From Streptomyces sp. NBC_01707 (GTDB taxonomy: Bacteria > Actinomycetota > Actinomycetes > Streptomycetales > Streptomycetaceae), in contig NZ_CP109191.1 in assembly GCF_041438805.1 (NCBI RefSeq), forward strand, positions 62,001-126,000: a DNA stretch of 64,000 nt. The letters are read 5' to 3'. A program made the translations under genes and the position numbers. Under the pieces are notes generated by a model, which was not told where the DNA came from, did not search any database, and was given only the letters and a program-made list of their open reading frames with translations. Position 1 is the first letter of the stretch. Every line of letters starts with the position of its first letter. Positions 51,590 to 61,103 of the stretch are shown one piece after another.

Positions 51590-52315
51590 TCAGGTGCGCC
51601 AGGGGAGTGCGTATCCTTCGCGCAGCGGTCCGCCGAGCAGGTCGAGAACTTGCACGGCTGCAGCGGCCAATGGTTCGGGGTCAGCGTGATCGGCGACGGT
51701 TTGATGGCCTTCCAGTAGAGCCTTGCCACGTACCGGGTCCGCACTCAGCAGTCGGCGGGGCAGCCACTTGCCAATGCCTGTCCACGCACCGTGGTGGGCT
51801 GTGAGCAGGTGTGCCGCCTCGCGCAGGGTGAAGTCGGCGAGGGAAAGCTGTTCATACCGATTGGTTGGCGGGGTGTCGACCAGGTCGTCCATGTAACAGG
51901 TGAGGCCGTAGCGACTTCGTTCCCTTTCCGTCGGCGTGAGGGGAGGAGGACCGTCCGCGAGCACCGCGCGGGCCTGTTCGCACGTTTGAGACAGATGACC
52001 GTGCGGGTCCAACAAGGGCAGGCCCTGGTCATAGATGAAAAGGAGCGTGCCTCGGCGGCGTGCCCTGTCCCACTCGAAGAATTCCGGCACGTCCGCAAGG
52101 GTGGTCAGAAACAGCTCGGCCAGACGGCCCTCATGACGTATCACCTCACGGCGGCTGGTGTCCGAGTCCGGCAGCAGGACCGCCACATCGAGATCACTGC
52201 TCGAAGTAGCGCGACCCTGGGCAACCGAGCCCCCCAGCACAGCACCCAGAGCATGCGGGAAGCGCGTAGTGACCAACCGAAGAGCCTGGGCGGCAAAAGT
52301 GCCTTGATCATCCAT
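51590..52315 (-). CDS. Nucleotidyltransferase-domain protein
   Basis: A protein of 241 residues from ATG 52315 (MDDQGTFAAQALRLVTTRFP). The minimal nucleotidyltransferase signature GSVAQGRATSSSDLDVAVLL (G-S-x9-SD-x-D) is at about residues 29-48. The C-terminal ~130 residues are helical, as in aminoglycoside adenylyltransferase-like proteins. Compared with the partial copy at 34672-35105, a one-base deletion ends this protein early (ALPWRT stop instead of ALPWRTLIREPHFA), removing a short tail. Substrate unknown. Confidence 0.8.
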   Translation of the reverse strand: MDDQGTFAAQALRLVTTRFPHALGAVLGGSVAQGRATSSSDLDVAVLLPDSDTSRREVIRHEGRLAELFLTTLADVPEFFEWDRARRRGTLLFIYDQGLPLLDPHGHLSQTCEQARAVLADGPPPLTPTERERSRYGLTCYMDDLVDTPPTNRYEQLSLADFTLREAAHLLTAHHGAWTGIGKWLPRRLLSADPVRGKALLEGHQTVADHADPEPLAAAAVQVLDLLGGPLREGYALPWRT

Positions 52316-52378
52316 GGGCGCTCATCGTGCCATCCCCAGAGGAAGCCGACCAATAGAAACAGGTCGGCCAGGCCGACA

Positions 52379-53017
52379 TCATCCGAGCGGGACAGGCCCT
52401 CCAACCCGGGGACCAGCGTCCAGATGAGCTGCGATGCGCGTAATCGTCCGGGCATTGTCCTGGAACAGATGCGCCTGCATGCCCGCCGCCTGAGCAGCCT
52501 CAACATTTACTGCGAGATCGTCGATGAACAGACAGCTCTCCGGCCGCACCTCCAAGCTGGCGCATACGGTCTCGAAGGCACGCGGGTCCGGCTTCTCGAT
52601 GCCGATCTCGTGCGAGTACACGATTTGCTCGACCAGTTCGTCGAAGTGATACAGCGCGGTCTCCCGTTCCCGGGCACCGACGAAGCTGTTGCTTAGGATG
52701 CCCAGCCTGCAGCTTCCTCGCAGCCCACGCACGTAAGCGATGAGCTCCTCGTTAGGCGTTCCCAGGTACTCCGCCCAGAGATCAGCCATGAAGGCTTCAA
52801 CCTGGGGCGCGTCGAGCCCCAAGCGTGCTGCCACCTGCTCGTGAACCTCTCGTTCACTGATACTCCCGACGCTCCCGGCTTGCCACACGTCGCGCATCCG
52901 CTCATGCACAGTGCCGAACGGCAACCCCAGCCGCTCTTCCCACCGCTGCACACACCCCGTTTCCGGCGTGATCTCCAGCACGCCACCGATATCGAGAATG
53001 ACGCAGGTCGCCGTCAC
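52379..53017 (-). CDS. HAD-family hydrolase
   Basis: A protein of 212 residues from GTG 53017 (GAGGGGGAG upstream). Motifs: I VILDIGGVLE (nucleophile Asp; the usual second Asp is Gly, as in several GGVL-type HAD proteins), II GILSNSF, III EKPDPRAF (Lys) and IV LFIDDLAVNVEAA (Asp pair). A helical cap lies at ~20-90. These are soluble phosphatases or dehalogenase-like enzymes with small substrates. Intact, located just right of the duplicated region. Confidence 0.88.
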   Translation of the reverse strand: MTATCVILDIGGVLEITPETGCVQRWEERLGLPFGTVHERMRDVWQAGSVGSISEREVHEQVAARLGLDAPQVEAFMADLWAEYLGTPNEELIAYVRGLRGSCRLGILSNSFVGARERETALYHFDELVEQIVYSHEIGIEKPDPRAFETVCASLEVRPESCLFIDDLAVNVEAAQAAGMQAHLFQDNARTITRIAAHLDAGPRVGGPVPLG

Positions 53018-53242
53018 TCGAACTCCCCCTCTTCGTCCAGCCCGGCTGGCGAGCGCACACCGCTCGCTCGTGTGATCTACGGAGACACTGTCGCCCTTCC
53101 CTCTGGGGCAAGGTCAAGCGATCTTGAAACCTTGTGGCAGCCCTGTTGCGAGCCGCCGACACGACTCGGCTGCATGGGCAGGTGCCTGCAAAACTCGTGA
53201 CGAACCGCGGAGTCCTCGGCCGGACGACGACGTCAGAACTCG

Positions 53243-53464
53243 TCAACAAACGCTGTCGCAAGAAGTGATCGAAACCACCAGGTTGAGCTGAACACCGCCG
53301 TCCTTTGCGACGGAAGCGGAGGACAGCCGGAGACCGAGCTTGATCTCATCCCGGGTCAGGAACGGCACACCGAGGCGGCGCGCCGTTGCGCAGGCAACGG
53401 TGGTCTTTCCGGCCCCCGGGGGTCCGCATACGGCGACCTCCAACGGCCGTTCCCGCCTCAACAT
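53243..53464 (-). CDS. Truncated P-loop kinase-like protein
   Basis: From ATG 53464 a 73-residue product starts MLRRERPLEVAVCGPPGAGK, with Walker A GPPGAGKTT, then RRLGVPFLTRDEIKLGLRLS. This is the N-terminus of an AAA/zeta-toxin or nucleoside kinase-like protein, but the lid and remaining domains are missing. Probably a relic. Confidence 0.5.
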   Translation of the reverse strand: MLRRERPLEVAVCGPPGAGKTTVACATARRLGVPFLTRDEIKLGLRLSSASVAKDGGVQLNLVVSITSCDSVC

Positions 53465-53469
53465 TCGCC

Positions 53470-53794
53470 GATCTTGCCGAAGCTTGACCGTGCTGTCTAC
53501 GAGCCGATGATGGTCAGCGGAAGAGCCCTCAGCGACCGCGAAGCGTGCGGCTGCGGCGGTCGGTGCCGGTACGAGCCGTTGAACTCCACCGCGACCGACC
53601 GGCCTTGTGCTGCTGGTAAGACCGGCTGGCTGACCACGCGGTCGCAGTCGAGGACCGCGGGGCGGGACGATGAATACCGGGTCGTCCGCTGCCGGGCGGT
53701 AGATCTCGGTGCGGTACTCGGGCCGGATCGCTGCCAACAACTTCTCCAGCAGCCCGGCCCGCCCTCGGCCGGGGTTCGGAGCGGTGGCGCTCAC
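53470..53794 (-). pseudogene. N-terminal fragment of a recombinase
   Basis: From GTG 53794 (GGGAGGTG upstream) the frame reads VSATAPNPGRGRAGLLEKLL, AAIRPEYRTEIYRPAADDP, resembling the N-terminus of large tyrosine recombinases found in tandem sets on actinobacterial transposons. After ~50 residues it becomes unrelated sequence and runs into the kinase fragment. The open frame continues upstream to 53929, perhaps the end of a neighbouring recombinase. Confidence 0.45.
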
Positions 53795-54022
53795 AACCGC
53801 ACCTCCCGTCCGGTGAACCAGCCCGCTTCCTCCAGGGTGCGGCGGTGGCCACCGCCAACGCGCCGTGCGGTACGCGCCGGCCGCCTGGGCAGCGGTTCCC
53901 AGGCCCAATGCCTCAAAGAGTGCGGACATCCGCTGGGGCTACGGCAACGACGAGTGTACGCACAATGAGCGGAAAAAGTACGTACAACGTACGTTCCTTG
54001 CTATGCTGGCGAGGGAGGTGCC

Positions 54023-54418
54023 ATGTCCGATTTGTTTGATGCGGTCGACGCTCATCTGCGTCCCCGCTGCCCCCTCCTGCTGAACGACCGGACCGCGCCC
54101 CCGCGGCACGGAGCCGGTTCGCGGAGGCAGAGCGCCCCGCCCTCGGCCGGGAACCTGACCTTCGGCGAGGACGCACTGATCCCGATCGCACTGCTCTCCG
54201 ACTGCGCTGTCTACCTGTCCGACGGGCCGAGCCCGTTGGACGTGCTGCCGCGCACCGCGGACGGAAACCCGGCCCCGGGCACGTTCCGGCTCGGTGTCTC
54301 ACCAGGGATGGTCAAGCACGAGGGCACCCAGGACCTGCTCTGGGCCGTCGCGATGCTCGACGAAGGACACAACCCGGCCCGGCACATCAAGGGCGACATC
54401 GAAGACAGCGGGGAGTAG
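54023..54418 (+). pseudogene. tap-like telomere-associated gene remnant
   Basis: A frame of 131 residues from ATG 54023 with GGGAGG upstream. It starts MSDLFDAVDAHL, the opening typical of Tap telomere-associated proteins, and continues with unrelated-looking sequence. It ends with a compact segment (QDLLWAVAMLDEGHNPARHI) directly before tpg. Tap is normally ~740 residues and co-transcribed with tpg, so this is probably a tap gene with a large internal deletion that keeps reading frame and promoter. Confidence 0.5.
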
Positions 54419-54427
54419 GACCACCTG

Positions 54428-54982
54428 ATGGGCATCCTCGGAGACAGTCTCGACAGGGCCGCGGCGAGCACGGCCACCCGCCCGATCCCCAAGACCGCAG
54501 GCGCACAGATGCGGTTCCTGGTCAAGCAGTTCAAAGGCACCAGAGCCGTTGCCGACCTCCTGGGCATCACCCAGCGCACGGTCGAACGCTACGTCAAGGA
54601 CCAGATCAAGAGACCGCGCCCGGATCTTGCGGCCCGGCTCACAGGTGAGGTCCGCAACCGCTGGCAGCCACGGGTGAAGGAGAAAGCGAAGAAGAACGCC
54701 GCCACCTCCACCGGCATCGTCGTGGAAACCAGGGCGCGGTTCGGATTCACCGCCGCACCGGGCACCACGGACGACGGACGTATCCGGCTGATCACCCAGC
54801 ACCTCCCGCCCCAGTACGCGGCCCGCCTCTTCGACGCACAGACCGCCGGCGCCTCCGAACATCAGCTCCAGGCTGTGATCGCCGAAGGACTCCAGGAGCA
54901 GTACTTCAAGGACCGCGGCCGCCGTGCCGACGGACTCGTGGTGGAGTTCACCGACATCGACTACGTCGAACTCGACTTCTGA
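54428..54982 (+). CDS. tpg: Telomere terminal protein Tpg
   Basis: A protein of 184 residues, the exact family length, from ATG 54428. It has the family start MGILGDSLDRAAASTATRPI, a helix-turn-helix (ADLLGITQRTVERYVKDQIK), the core RNRWQPRVKEKAKKNAATST, and TRARFGFTAAPGTTDDGRIR around Thr114, the residue reported to prime DNA in Tpg proteins. The end is EFTDIDYVELDF. Tpg is covalently bound to the 5' ends of Streptomyces linear chromosomes and plasmids and primes end-patching. It begins 9 bp after the tap-like remnant, the normal tap-tpg operon order. Confidence 0.93.
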   Translation: MGILGDSLDRAAASTATRPIPKTAGAQMRFLVKQFKGTRAVADLLGITQRTVERYVKDQIKRPRPDLAARLTGEVRNRWQPRVKEKAKKNAATSTGIVVETRARFGFTAAPGTTDDGRIRLITQHLPPQYAARLFDAQTAGASEHQLQAVIAEGLQEQYFKDRGRRADGLVVEFTDIDYVELDF

Positions 54983-55158
54983 AAGGGGCCAATGACGTGT
55001 GACTGATTGCCAACCTGAGACTGAGCGCTTCGCTTGGCGAGTGAGCACTCGAGTTGGCGGGGCTGCGTGTCAGACCTGGCGGGCGCCGACGGGTGCCCCG
55101 CTACCGTGGCCGGTGGGCGGCGATCAAGCTGTCAGTCTCTGTCTCTAGGGTCAGCGCC

Positions 55159-56310
55159 ATGACAAATGACCTGGTCCAGCATTCATGGAACCGCATCGAC
55201 GAGTGGCTGCGCGAGCACGCGCCTCGCACCTTCGCCACGCTCGGACCGCCCGCGGGACACGAGGAGATAGCGGCAGCGGAGGAGGAACTGGGCGTCACCT
55301 TCCCTCCCGACCTGGTTGCGTCACTGCTCCGGCACAACGGAGCGCTGGACGGAGCGGAAGCTTTCCGGTTCAGCACGCACGACCGGCTGCTCGGAGTGAG
55401 CGAGATCGTCGCGGAAACCCGGTTCATGCGCAGCATCGCCGAGGACCTGGACGAGGAGGAGGCCCAGTACTACTGGAACCACGCCTACTTGAAGTTCGGT
55501 TCCTACGGGGCAACGGCTGACGGTCTCACGATCGACTGCCGCCGTGGGCAGGACTCCTACGGTGCGATCGGACGGTTCTTCGACGAGACCGGCACCGATT
55601 TCGGGCGGGTCGACTCACTGGGCGGGTATCTGGCAGAGCTGGCCGACCAGCTCGAGAGCGGCCAGGACGCGGGCGCCGTCACGTTCAACGGCCGACTGTT
55701 CTGGGAGTGGGCCCGGTCTCCCCGCCCGGAGTGGGGCAGTGCCGACGAGCCCCTTCCCGGGCCGGATGAGCAGCTGCCGGAACTGAACCTGTCCTGCAGC
55801 CCCACCGAACTCCTCCCCGTGGGCCTCCTGGACGGCCTTGAGGAACTCGGTGCGCTGATCGCGGTCCTGCCGCGTGAGCAGGTGGCCAAGGCCGCGCGGA
55901 AGCAGCTGCGCAGATTGGCCGTCGAAACGGGCCTGAACAAGTACCCGGAGATCAAGTCAGCCCTGGATGCGTTGGAACGGGGCGAAGTCCCACCACGGCC
56001 GGAACAGGCCAGCCCGCTGGCCCTGCGACTGCGCACGGTGCTCGTCCAGGCGAACACCCACCTCGACGACCATCGCAAGTGGGCCGCGGAGAAGATGGCG
56101 CACGGGATCTGGGGCTCGCCCTACAGGTCCGTGTGCGAGAGCGCGGGCATCCGCAGCCACCTCACGGTCGACTGGCGTGCAGATCTGCACGCGGACCTGG
56201 GCAACCCGCCACTGCCACCGATACCGGACGATCACTTCTGGGGGACCCTACGCAACCCCGCCATCGACTCCAGCCGGTACGCAGTTCGATACACACAAGA
56301 TCAGGGCTGA
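55159..56310 (+). CDS. SMI1/KNR4 (SUKH) family protein
   Basis: A protein of 383 residues from ATG 55159. Residues ~25-150 match the SUKH fold: PAGHEEIAAAEEELGVTFPP, DLVASLLRHNGA, then LKFGSYGATADGLTIDC and a closing GGYLAELADQL. SUKH proteins are often immunity proteins of polymorphic toxin systems. The C-terminal ~200 residues are an extra helical domain of unknown type. No toxin gene is adjacent. Confidence 0.82.
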   Translation: MTNDLVQHSWNRIDEWLREHAPRTFATLGPPAGHEEIAAAEEELGVTFPPDLVASLLRHNGALDGAEAFRFSTHDRLLGVSEIVAETRFMRSIAEDLDEEEAQYYWNHAYLKFGSYGATADGLTIDCRRGQDSYGAIGRFFDETGTDFGRVDSLGGYLAELADQLESGQDAGAVTFNGRLFWEWARSPRPEWGSADEPLPGPDEQLPELNLSCSPTELLPVGLLDGLEELGALIAVLPREQVAKAARKQLRRLAVETGLNKYPEIKSALDALERGEVPPRPEQASPLALRLRTVLVQANTHLDDHRKWAAEKMAHGIWGSPYRSVCESAGIRSHLTVDWRADLHADLGNPPLPPIPDDHFWGTLRNPAIDSSRYAVRYTQDQG

Positions 56311-56518
56311 TCCCAGAGGAGGCTCCGGTTCCGCGTGAGCGCTTCATCTGGTGGGGTCCGCCAGATGAAGCGCTCAGTCACAACTGCAGCACGCCGAGGA
56401 GGCCTACGTCGCGTTCACGGCCGCCGTGAGCGCACGCATTGCTCAGAGCGCCGTTGCGTGAGCCTGCACTACGAAGTGGTCTTCGCCGTATCCCCACTCA
56501 GGGTGAGTAGCGGTCGGG

Positions 56519-56932
56519 TCACCGCAGTGGTTCGAGAATCTTGCGGGCTTCACTGCTTACGGCGCTATCCGCATCCGATGCCAGCGCTGAACACAGTGCC
56601 GCGAGTCGTTCCCCGTCCTCCTTGGACTGACCGCAGACATTGAGGATTGCAGCATCAAGGTGATCGCCAGTGTCGTCATCCGCGCTGGCGAGCGCGGCCA
56701 GCACCATGCGCAGACCAAGCACGTCCCAGCGTCCGAGCAGAGCCTCCGCCGTCTCTTGAGTGACGAAAGTGTCGCGACCATCCAACAACAGCCGGTGCAG
56801 GACCTCAGCCACTTCGGGAACCTCCGCGACGGCTGCCAGACGCCGGCCTGAGGCCGCTCTAACGGACCATGACGCCGAAGTAGACCCCTGAACAAATGGG
56901 GTCAGCTCGTCATCAAACTCGGCGCGGGTCAT
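56519..56932 (-). CDS. HEAT-repeat-like protein
   Basis: A protein of 137 residues from ATG 56932 (MTRAEFDDELTPFVQGSTSA). It consists of about four helical pairs (RAASGRRLAAVAEVPEVAEV, EALLGRWDVLGLRMVLAALA, SALASDADSAVSSEARKILE) in the manner of small HEAT/Armadillo proteins of Streptomyces. Such proteins serve as protein-binding scaffolds; the partner is unknown. Confidence 0.65.
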   Translation of the reverse strand: MTRAEFDDELTPFVQGSTSASWSVRAASGRRLAAVAEVPEVAEVLHRLLLDGRDTFVTQETAEALLGRWDVLGLRMVLAALASADDDTGDHLDAAILNVCGQSKEDGERLAALCSALASDADSAVSSEARKILEPLR

Positions 56933-57235
56933 GCTTCTCACTCTGGCATACCCCCTTGCACCCGCACTATCGGCCATCACGCAATAGCGGTCAAAGCCGC
57001 GAAAATTCCCAGGCATGCTCTTCGCTCCCCAGTTGAGTGCATGTGCATCGGCCGCTCCTCGCGGCCCGAAGGGGGCTGGCGGACGGGCGACTCCGGAGAT
57101 CTGACTCTCCGTCGCAGCTCAGCGTGGGGCTGTTGAGGCAGCGAGCCCATGGCTGGCTTTGGACCCGCCACCACCACACTGTCGATCGCCCCGGCTGGCC
57201 GGCTGGGGCGAGGCGGCCAGCCGGGCAAGTGGGCC

Positions 57236-58570
57236 TCACTCCAACGCTGCCGCCTTGTGCAGCAGCACCGTCCGCTCGCGGGCGTTGCGGCACAACCGGG
57301 CGGCGAGCTCCAGCTCGGCCCGGGCCTCGGTGGTCCGGCCGAGCCGGACCAGCAGTTCGCCGCGCACGCTCGGGAGCAGGTACGACCCCGACAGGCGGCC
57401 GGAGGCGACCAGTTCGTCGACCATGGACAGCGCCTGCTGCGGTCCGCTCGCCATCGCGACGGCCACAGCCCGGTTGAGCTCGACGATAGGGGAGGGAGCC
57501 AGGCGGCTGAGGGCCTCATACAGGAGCACGACCCGCTCCCAGTCGGTCTCCTGCACCGAGGGCGCCGTCGCATGGCAGGCGGCAATCGCAGCCTGCAGAC
57601 CGTACGGTCCAAGGCCCGGCCCGGCAGCCGAGGCCCGGCCGAGCGCAGCCAGGCCTCGACGGATCGCCGACCGATCCCACCGGCGCCGGTCCTGATCCTC
57701 CAGGAGCACCGCCTCCCCATCGGGCCCGGTGCGTGCCGGAAAGCGCGCGGCGGTGAGCTCGAACAGCGCGAGCAGCCCGCACACCTCCGGCTCACCGGCC
57801 AGCAGTGCGACCAGCATCCGGGCCAACCGAAGAGCCTCATAGGCGAGATCGGGACGCAGCAGGCGGTCGCCGGTTGTCGCCGTCGAGCCCTCTGTGAAGA
57901 TCACGTACAGGACGCTCAGGACCCCGCCGAGCCGCCCTGGCCGCTCCTCGGACGGCGGCAGCTCGAACGGCACTCGCGCCGCGGCGATCGTCTTCTTCGC
58001 CCGGGTGATCCGGGCCTGGACGGTCGCAGTGGGCACGAGGAACGCCCGGGCGATCTCCTCGCTGGACAGGCCGCCCACCACACGCAGCGTGAGCGCCACC
58101 CGGGCCTCGGGCGAGAGCACCGGATGGCAGGCCGTGAACATCAGCGCGAGGACATCGTCGTCGACCCGGTCTGGATCCCATGGCAGGTCGTCCGACCGGT
58201 CCGGCGCGGCGGTCACCGCGCCCGAGCTGAACTCACCTTCAGCCAGCTGGCCCGCAAGTGTGGCGTACCGCTCGTCGAGTGCCGACTTGCGGCGGAAGCC
58301 GTCGATGGCCCGCCGCCGGGCAGTCGCCAGCAACCAGCCCACCGGGCTGGTCGGCGCACCGTCGCGGGACCAGGTGACCAGTGCCTCCGCCAGCGCCTCC
58401 TGCGCGACATCCTCGGCGAGCGCGAAGTCTCCGGTGTAGCGGGCCAGCGCACCGACGATCCGTGCCGATTCGATCCGCCAGACCGCCTCGACGGCCCGCC
58501 GCGCCGAGGCGTCGCTCGGCGGGCCGCCATCGGCCGCGGGCGTCAGATCTGGCCGGTCCGCTCGCGCCAC
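57236..58570 (-). CDS. ECF42-type RNA polymerase sigma factor
   Basis: A protein of 444 residues. GTG 58570 has AAGGAG six bases upstream and lies inside the end of the DGPF gene, giving a 28-bp overlap. Sigma region 2 (VWRIESARIVGALARYTGDF, AQEALAEALVTW) and region 4 (LTLRVVGGLSSEEIARAFLV) are followed by a long C-terminal helical/TPR-like extension of ~240 residues (DUF6596) that defines ECF42. ECF42 factors occur with DGPF-domain genes as here and usually control that operon; no anti-sigma factor is present. Confidence 0.9.
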   Translation of the reverse strand: MARADRPDLTPAADGGPPSDASARRAVEAVWRIESARIVGALARYTGDFALAEDVAQEALAEALVTWSRDGAPTSPVGWLLATARRRAIDGFRRKSALDERYATLAGQLAEGEFSSGAVTAAPDRSDDLPWDPDRVDDDVLALMFTACHPVLSPEARVALTLRVVGGLSSEEIARAFLVPTATVQARITRAKKTIAAARVPFELPPSEERPGRLGGVLSVLYVIFTEGSTATTGDRLLRPDLAYEALRLARMLVALLAGEPEVCGLLALFELTAARFPARTGPDGEAVLLEDQDRRRWDRSAIRRGLAALGRASAAGPGLGPYGLQAAIAACHATAPSVQETDWERVVLLYEALSRLAPSPIVELNRAVAVAMASGPQQALSMVDELVASGRLSGSYLLPSVRGELLVRLGRTTEARAELELAARLCRNARERTVLLHKAAALE

Positions 58571-58962
58571 GCCCGCTCCTTGATGATCCACTCGTTGTCC
58601 TGCGGGAACTCGTCGATGCCCGGAACACGGCGGACCTCGCACTTCGAGCCAGGGAAGGCCGGGAGCCGCTTGGCCCACTCGACCGCCTCCTCCTTCGAAG
58701 CCACGTCGATCACGTAAAAGCCGCCGAACAGCTCCTTCGTCTCACCGTAGGGGCCGTCGGTGACCACCGGGGTCTCCGCGCTGAAGTCGACCACCACACC
58801 CTGGGAAGGGTCGTCCAAACCCTCGGCAGCGACCAGCACGCCTGCCCGGATCATCTCCTCGTTGAAGCGACCCACCGTCTCGAGCATCTCCTCAAAGGGA
58901 GTCTCCATCATCTTCGCGACGGATTCGTCCGTGCCTCGCATGATCAGCATGTACTTCGCCAT
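58543..58962 (-). CDS. DGPF-domain (YciI-like) protein
   Basis: A protein of 139 residues from ATG 58962, with AGGAGACG upstream. It has the start KYMLIMRGTDES and the family signature TDGPYGETKELFGGFYVIDV. The ferredoxin-like fold is shared with YciI proteins. DGPF genes neighbour ECF42 sigma factors and are thought to be their targets or sensors. Overlaps the sigma gene downstream. Confidence 0.88.
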   Translation of the reverse strand: MAKYMLIMRGTDESVAKMMETPFEEMLETVGRFNEEMIRAGVLVAAEGLDDPSQGVVVDFSAETPVVTDGPYGETKELFGGFYVIDVASKEEAVEWAKRLPAFPGSKCEVRRVPGIDEFPQDNEWIIKERAWRERTGQI

Positions 58963-59406
58963 CTTCCGTCTCCTTGGTTTGAGGTCGCCTCTCGACCCTC
59001 TCTATCTCAGGTCGAACGGCGCAGTCGCCGATCGACATGGCAGACTCACATGGACCATTTTCTTTTCGACGGACGCCTTCGTCTCACGCCGGGGCGAGCA
59101 CGTCCTCGATCGTGGCCCGAAGCTCCGCGCCCTCGGGGGCCGGCTGCACCCTTGGACCCGGCAGCACGGCAGCAACGGAGGACGAGAGAAAGTGGCGTGC
59201 GGAGTGTGGGGAATCGAGGCGAGCAGGCCTGTCCATCTCTGAGCACGGGGTGGGAACTATCAACGAGCGTGATCAACTGTGCGCAAATCACCCGTACTCG
59301 AGGTCTTCCAGGCGCAACAAGCTACCGCTGAGCTTCAAGTAGCGGCGGTCGGGCGTGACGTAGCGGCGGACCAAGTCCAGCAGTTGGTCGCCCTCGCCAG
59401 CGACCA
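58963..59406. other. Intergenic region
   Basis: About 440 bp without an intact gene. The left end carries the promoter of the DGPF-ECF42 operon. A minus-strand stretch ending near 59088 (VQPAPEGAELRATIEDVLAP) looks like the 3' end of a lost gene. The right part is the tail region of the P-loop/TPR gene. Confidence 0.4.
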
Positions 59407-61103
59407 TCAGTGCCCCCGCTTGCGTAGCCGCGCCAGCCGGATCAGGGCCTCCCTGCCTCCGATGTCGGCGGCCCGCTGGGCGACTCGTTCCGCGCCGTCA
59501 AGATCCCCGGCTTCCTCAAGCCGCCACGCCAGCCGCACCAGGGCGTTGATGTTTCCGGTATTCGCGGCCCGCTGGGCAACTCGTTCAGCGCCGTCAAGAT
59601 CCCCAGCCTCCCCGCGCCGCCACGCCAGCTCCACCAGGGGGCCCGTGTCTCCGGCGTCGGCGGCCCGCTGGGCAAGTGGTTCCGCGCCGTCGAGATCCCC
59701 GGCCCGCTGGCGCTGCTGCGCCAGCTCCACCAAGGCGCCCATGTCTCCGACCTCGATGGCCCGCTGGTACAGCTGCTCCGCGCCGGCGAGATCCCCAGCC
59801 CGCCCACGCCGCCACGCCAGCTCCACCAAGGCGCCCGTGCCTCCGTCGTCGGCGGCCCGCTGGTACAAGGCTGCCGCCATGCGGTAATGGCCCCGCCGAT
59901 CGGCCGCTTCTGCCAGGGCCTCCAGGTCTGCTGCGCTGGCTGCGTGGTCCCTGGCCGCGGTCCAGAAAGAGTCCGGCGGGAAGGCGTAGCGGCGGATGGT
60001 GCGCGCGTGGTGGTCAAGGTAGTCGCTCAGGCGATAGATGTCTGGGAGCGGGCCCATGCCATCCGGGTTAGCGACGGGTTCCAGGGCTGCGACCACGCCC
60101 CTGACCCTTTCCCGTGCATAGTCGAGAGCCTGGGCAAACCAGGTGTCAGGGTCCGCGGCGGCGCGCTGTTGCTCAGTCAGGTAGCCAGGGGCAGCGGCCT
60201 TGAGAAGTGCGGCCGGCAGGGGAGAGGTGTGGCCGAGGCGGCGGGCGTCCATCGCCGTGGAGATGACGGCGTGGCCGTAGGGGCTGTGACTGGCGGCCTG
60301 TTGGTAATGGTCAACCAACTGTGGGCCCGCCGCGAGGGTCTGGGTGATCCTCCCGCCGGTGCTCGTGCTCACGGCCGTGGCCAGCGAGCGGTCGCGGTGG
60401 TGAAGGACGCCGGGACGTCGACCGGTTTGACCTGGTTGAGCAGGGCGCGGGCGTTCGGGTGCGCGTCCTTGCCGGGCTCCGGGGTAGCGGTCAGGGTGCG
60501 GTGGTACTCCGGCCACAGCGTGCCCAGGATCACGACCGGTCCGGTTTGCTCCAGCCGGCTGTGCAATGCGGCGGTGGCCTCCTCTGCGTCGGTCCCGGTG
60601 AGGAAAATCTGGGCTTCGTTGAGCCACAGGACGGTGCGCGGGGCGAGGGCGTTGGCATCGAGCAGGGCGAGAAGCCTCCTGGCGTTCTTCGGGAAGACCA
60701 GCTGCCAGTCCTTCAGACAGACGCGGATGGCTTCGAAGGCGGTGCGGGTCTTGCCCGTGCAGGACTCTCCGCGCACGAGCACCAGCGTCCCCTGATCGGC
60801 GGAGGCCGCCTTGACCAGCTGGTCGCGCAGCTTCCGATCGTGGTCGCGTTCGATGTAGCCCGGGAGTACGAAAGCGCCGTCGTCATCCGGTCGGGTGGTG
60901 CCATGGATGGCGGGGTGGACGCCGAGCTGCTGCGCCGTCCACGACGCGACAGGCCGAGGACGATCGATCTGGGCAACGTTCCGCTTCTCGGAAAGATGCT
61001 GGTGGAGCTGCCCGATGCTGTAGGCGACGACCCCGCCATGTGTGGCCTGGATGGAGGCGGACGGACCGGGGCGCTGGGCTGCGGCGGTGCCGGGTCCGCT
61101 CAG
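59407..61103 (-). pseudogene. NLR-like P-loop NTPase with TPR repeats, frameshifted
   Basis: An apparent CTG start at 61103 overlaps the stop of the upstream gene (CTGA). The N-terminus carries SASIQATHGGVVAYSIGQL, matching the tail motif of the upstream protein. A P-loop NTPase follows (Walker A RGESCTGKTRTAFEAI near residue 110, Walker B-like RTVLWLNEAQIFL near 157), then a helical region. Five 32-residue TPR/Sel1-like repeats end the protein (ALVELAWRRGRAGDLAGAEQ...). One missing base near 60394 shifts the frame between the NTPase and the repeats (PASFTTA | DRSLATAV). This is the architecture of bacterial NLR-related immune receptors. Whether it is intact depends on the indel being real. 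Confidence 0.7.
59430..59890 (-). repeat. 96-bp tandem repeats coding for TPR units
   Basis: Five consecutive units of 96 bp encode 32-residue repeats with the core AGDLDGAE(R/P)xAQRAA. Length is constant, with no indels, and nucleotide similarity between units is high, so the array can change copy number by recombination. Confidence 0.75.

Noticed and set aside
59430..59890. 96-bp repeats as a CRISPR array or satellite
   Set aside because: The units are contiguous, in frame and encode 32-residue TPR-like repeats.
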